Below the pieces are notes generated by a model. The model saw nothing but the letters and a program-made list of their open reading frames with translations. It had not been told where the DNA came from and made no database searches. The translations under genes were made by a program, and so were the position numbers. 5,960 nt of DNA from an uncultured Lachnospiraceae bacterium (GTDB taxonomy: Bacteria; Bacillota; Clostridia; Lachnospirales; Lachnospiraceae), in assembly GCA_902782655.1 (NCBI GenBank), contig CACZNY010000311.1, positions 1-5,960 on the forward strand, read 5' to 3'. Within the stretch, counting starts at the first letter, position 1, and each line of letters starts with the position of its first letter. Shown here one piece after another: positions 5,170 to 5,960 of this stretch.

Positions 5170-5960
5170 ATGGCTAAGTATGAATATGATTATTATTCCG
5201 GAGCGGAATGTGATCAGTTTAGGTATGTTAAGGTTCCAAAGGTCTTTTTCGAAGATTCTGACTACGCTGAATTAGGGCTGGCAGAATGTGTCCTATATGG
5301 ATTTCTGCATGAGCAGGTAGCCATGTCAAAAAAGAACGGCTGGGTTGATGACCAGGGGCATACCTATATCATACGAACTATCTCATCAATGCAGGAAGCG
5401 TTGCGCGGATGCAGTGAAGACAAGGCTAGAGAGACTTTAAAGCACCTTATAGACTTCGGACTCATAGAGAAAAAGAGAAGGGGTCAGGGAAAACCGGATC
5501 TGATATATGTGAAGAATTTCGTGACCAAGAAACCTGAAAAATCCGGTTCTGAGAATGTGAAAAAAGGAGAAATGACAATTTCAGAACCCGAAAAAAACGG
5601 AGTCTTGAAAGTGGAAAAAACGGAAACAAGAGTAGGAAAATATCCTGCTCTTGACTCCGAAAATTCCGTACCAAAAGAACTTGATATTAATAAAACAGAT
5701 TTAAAAGAAACACATTCATTCCTTCAGTCTGCAGATGGAAACAATGATGACGGACAGAAGGGTCTGACGGAGAACATGATCATAGAAAATGATTTTCCGG
5801 ACGTTTTGGCAGTTGAAAGGCTAATAAAGGAGCGTATCGCTTATGATCATTACATGGAATACCTGAAGGACGATTACAGGAGAGTGTTTGAAATCCTGTA
5901 TCAGCATATAGTCAGGATGCTCGTAGGAAAGCGTGATGTGGTTACTGTTCAGGGAGCCAC
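5170..5960 (+). CDS. repA: RepA_N-type replication initiator protein A (3' end outside window)
   Basis: An initiator that binds origin iterons and starts replication of the plasmid or excised element. The 263 visible residues start MAKYEYDYYSGAECDQFRYVKVPK, and residues 17-118 match the RepA_N pattern point by point: VPKVFFED, LGLAECVLYGFLHEQVAMSKKNGW, HTYIIRTISSMQEAL, KARETLKHLIDFGLIEKKRRGQGKPDLIYVKNF. This is a winged-helix DNA-binding domain. Residues about 119-205 are a hydrophilic, repetitive linker rich in K, E, S and N. Residues about 206-263 (ENDFPDVLAVERLIKERIAYDHYMEY...) look like the start of a DUF6017 C-terminal domain. GGAGG (5156-5160) is 9 bp from the ATG at 5170 but only 3 bp from an in-frame ATG at 5164, so 5170 is preferred, 2 bp after parB. 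No stop is reached by 5960; the gene is cut by the window, with no frameshift seen. Confidence 0.93.
   Translation, partial: MAKYEYDYYSGAECDQFRYVKVPKVFFEDSDYAELGLAECVLYGFLHEQVAMSKKNGWVDDQGHTYIIRTISSMQEALRGCSEDKARETLKHLIDFGLIEKKRRGQGKPDLIYVKNFVTKKPEKSGSENVKKGEMTISEPEKNGVLKVEKTETRVGKYPALDSENSVPKELDINKTDLKETHSFLQSADGNNDDGQKGLTENMIIENDFPDVLAVERLIKERIAYDHYMEYLKDDYRRVFEILYQHIVRMLVGKRDVVTVQGA
5536..5668. repeat. Degenerate iteron-like array inside repA
   Basis: A-rich units of the form G-A(4-7) followed by a short G/C block recur at about 5536 (GAAAAATCCGG), 5559 (GAAAAAAGGAG), 5590 (GAAAAAAACGGA), 5614 (GAAAAAACGGA), 5636 (GAAAATATCC) and 5659 (GAAAATTCCG). Steps are 23, 31, 24, 22 and 23 bp. The array lies in the linker-coding part of repA, where RepA_N-family plasmids are known to carry their origin iterons. 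The units are imperfect, so this is a candidate only. Confidence 0.4.

Noticed and set aside
5462..5674. 70-codon minus-strand open frame rich in Phe and Leu
   Set aside because: It is antisense to the A-rich repA linker; the Phe/Leu/Ser richness is the complement of Lys/Glu codons and not a real membrane protein.
1..5960. CRISPR array, tRNA, rRNA, riboswitch or insertion sequence
   Set aside because: No regularly spaced identical repeats of CRISPR size, no cloverleaf or rRNA signatures, and no transposase gene or terminal inverted repeats were seen.

Overview
The window reads as a Gram-positive, Clostridia-type chromosome segment, most likely Lachnospiraceae (Butyrivibrio/Roseburia-like). 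The evidence is strong Shine-Dalgarno sites, moderate GC, a long type-2 PyrF of about 310 residues, and an element whose genes match the RepA_N/ParA/ParB modules common in that family. The family assignment is inference; no rRNA marker is present.

Left part (1-2473) is housekeeping. A possible tail of an upstream gene is followed by pyrF (orotidine-5'-phosphate decarboxylase, last step of UMP synthesis) and, 28 bp later, glgA (glycogen synthase). Both look complete and share C-ending codon use. No terminator is visible between them, so they may be co-transcribed although their pathways differ.

Junction (2474-2716) carries no convincing gene. It holds two near-identical direct repeats flanking a small inverted repeat (6-8-6), an arrangement that could be a tyrosine-recombinase attachment site. 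A strong rho-independent terminator and a pair of GTCTGAAA octamers follow.

Right part (2717-5960) is the replication/partition end of a mobile or plasmid-like element, all on the plus strand with tight spacing or overlaps, so probably one operon. The order is a small winged-helix/excisionase-like protein (DUF6462 type) with an acidic tail; a possible 23-residue ORF whose stop lies in a hairpin that also covers the next gene's ribosome site; an unrecognised 82-residue basic-tailed protein; ParA; ParB; and a RepA_N replication initiator with a DUF6017-like C-terminus that runs off the right edge. ATA and AGA codons are common here, unlike pyrF/glgA. ParA and ParB would segregate the element's DNA, and RepA would start its replication when it is free. 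Next to intact chromosomal genes, the simplest reading is an integrated conjugative/mobilizable element inserted just downstream of glgA. Integrase and conjugation genes are not in view.

The most notable non-gene signals are the attachment-site-like junction, an iteron-like array phased at about 22-24 bp inside repA, a 16-bp palindrome inside parB that could be a centromere (parS-like) site, and the leader-ORF/hairpin arrangement. No clearly new biological system is visible in this window.
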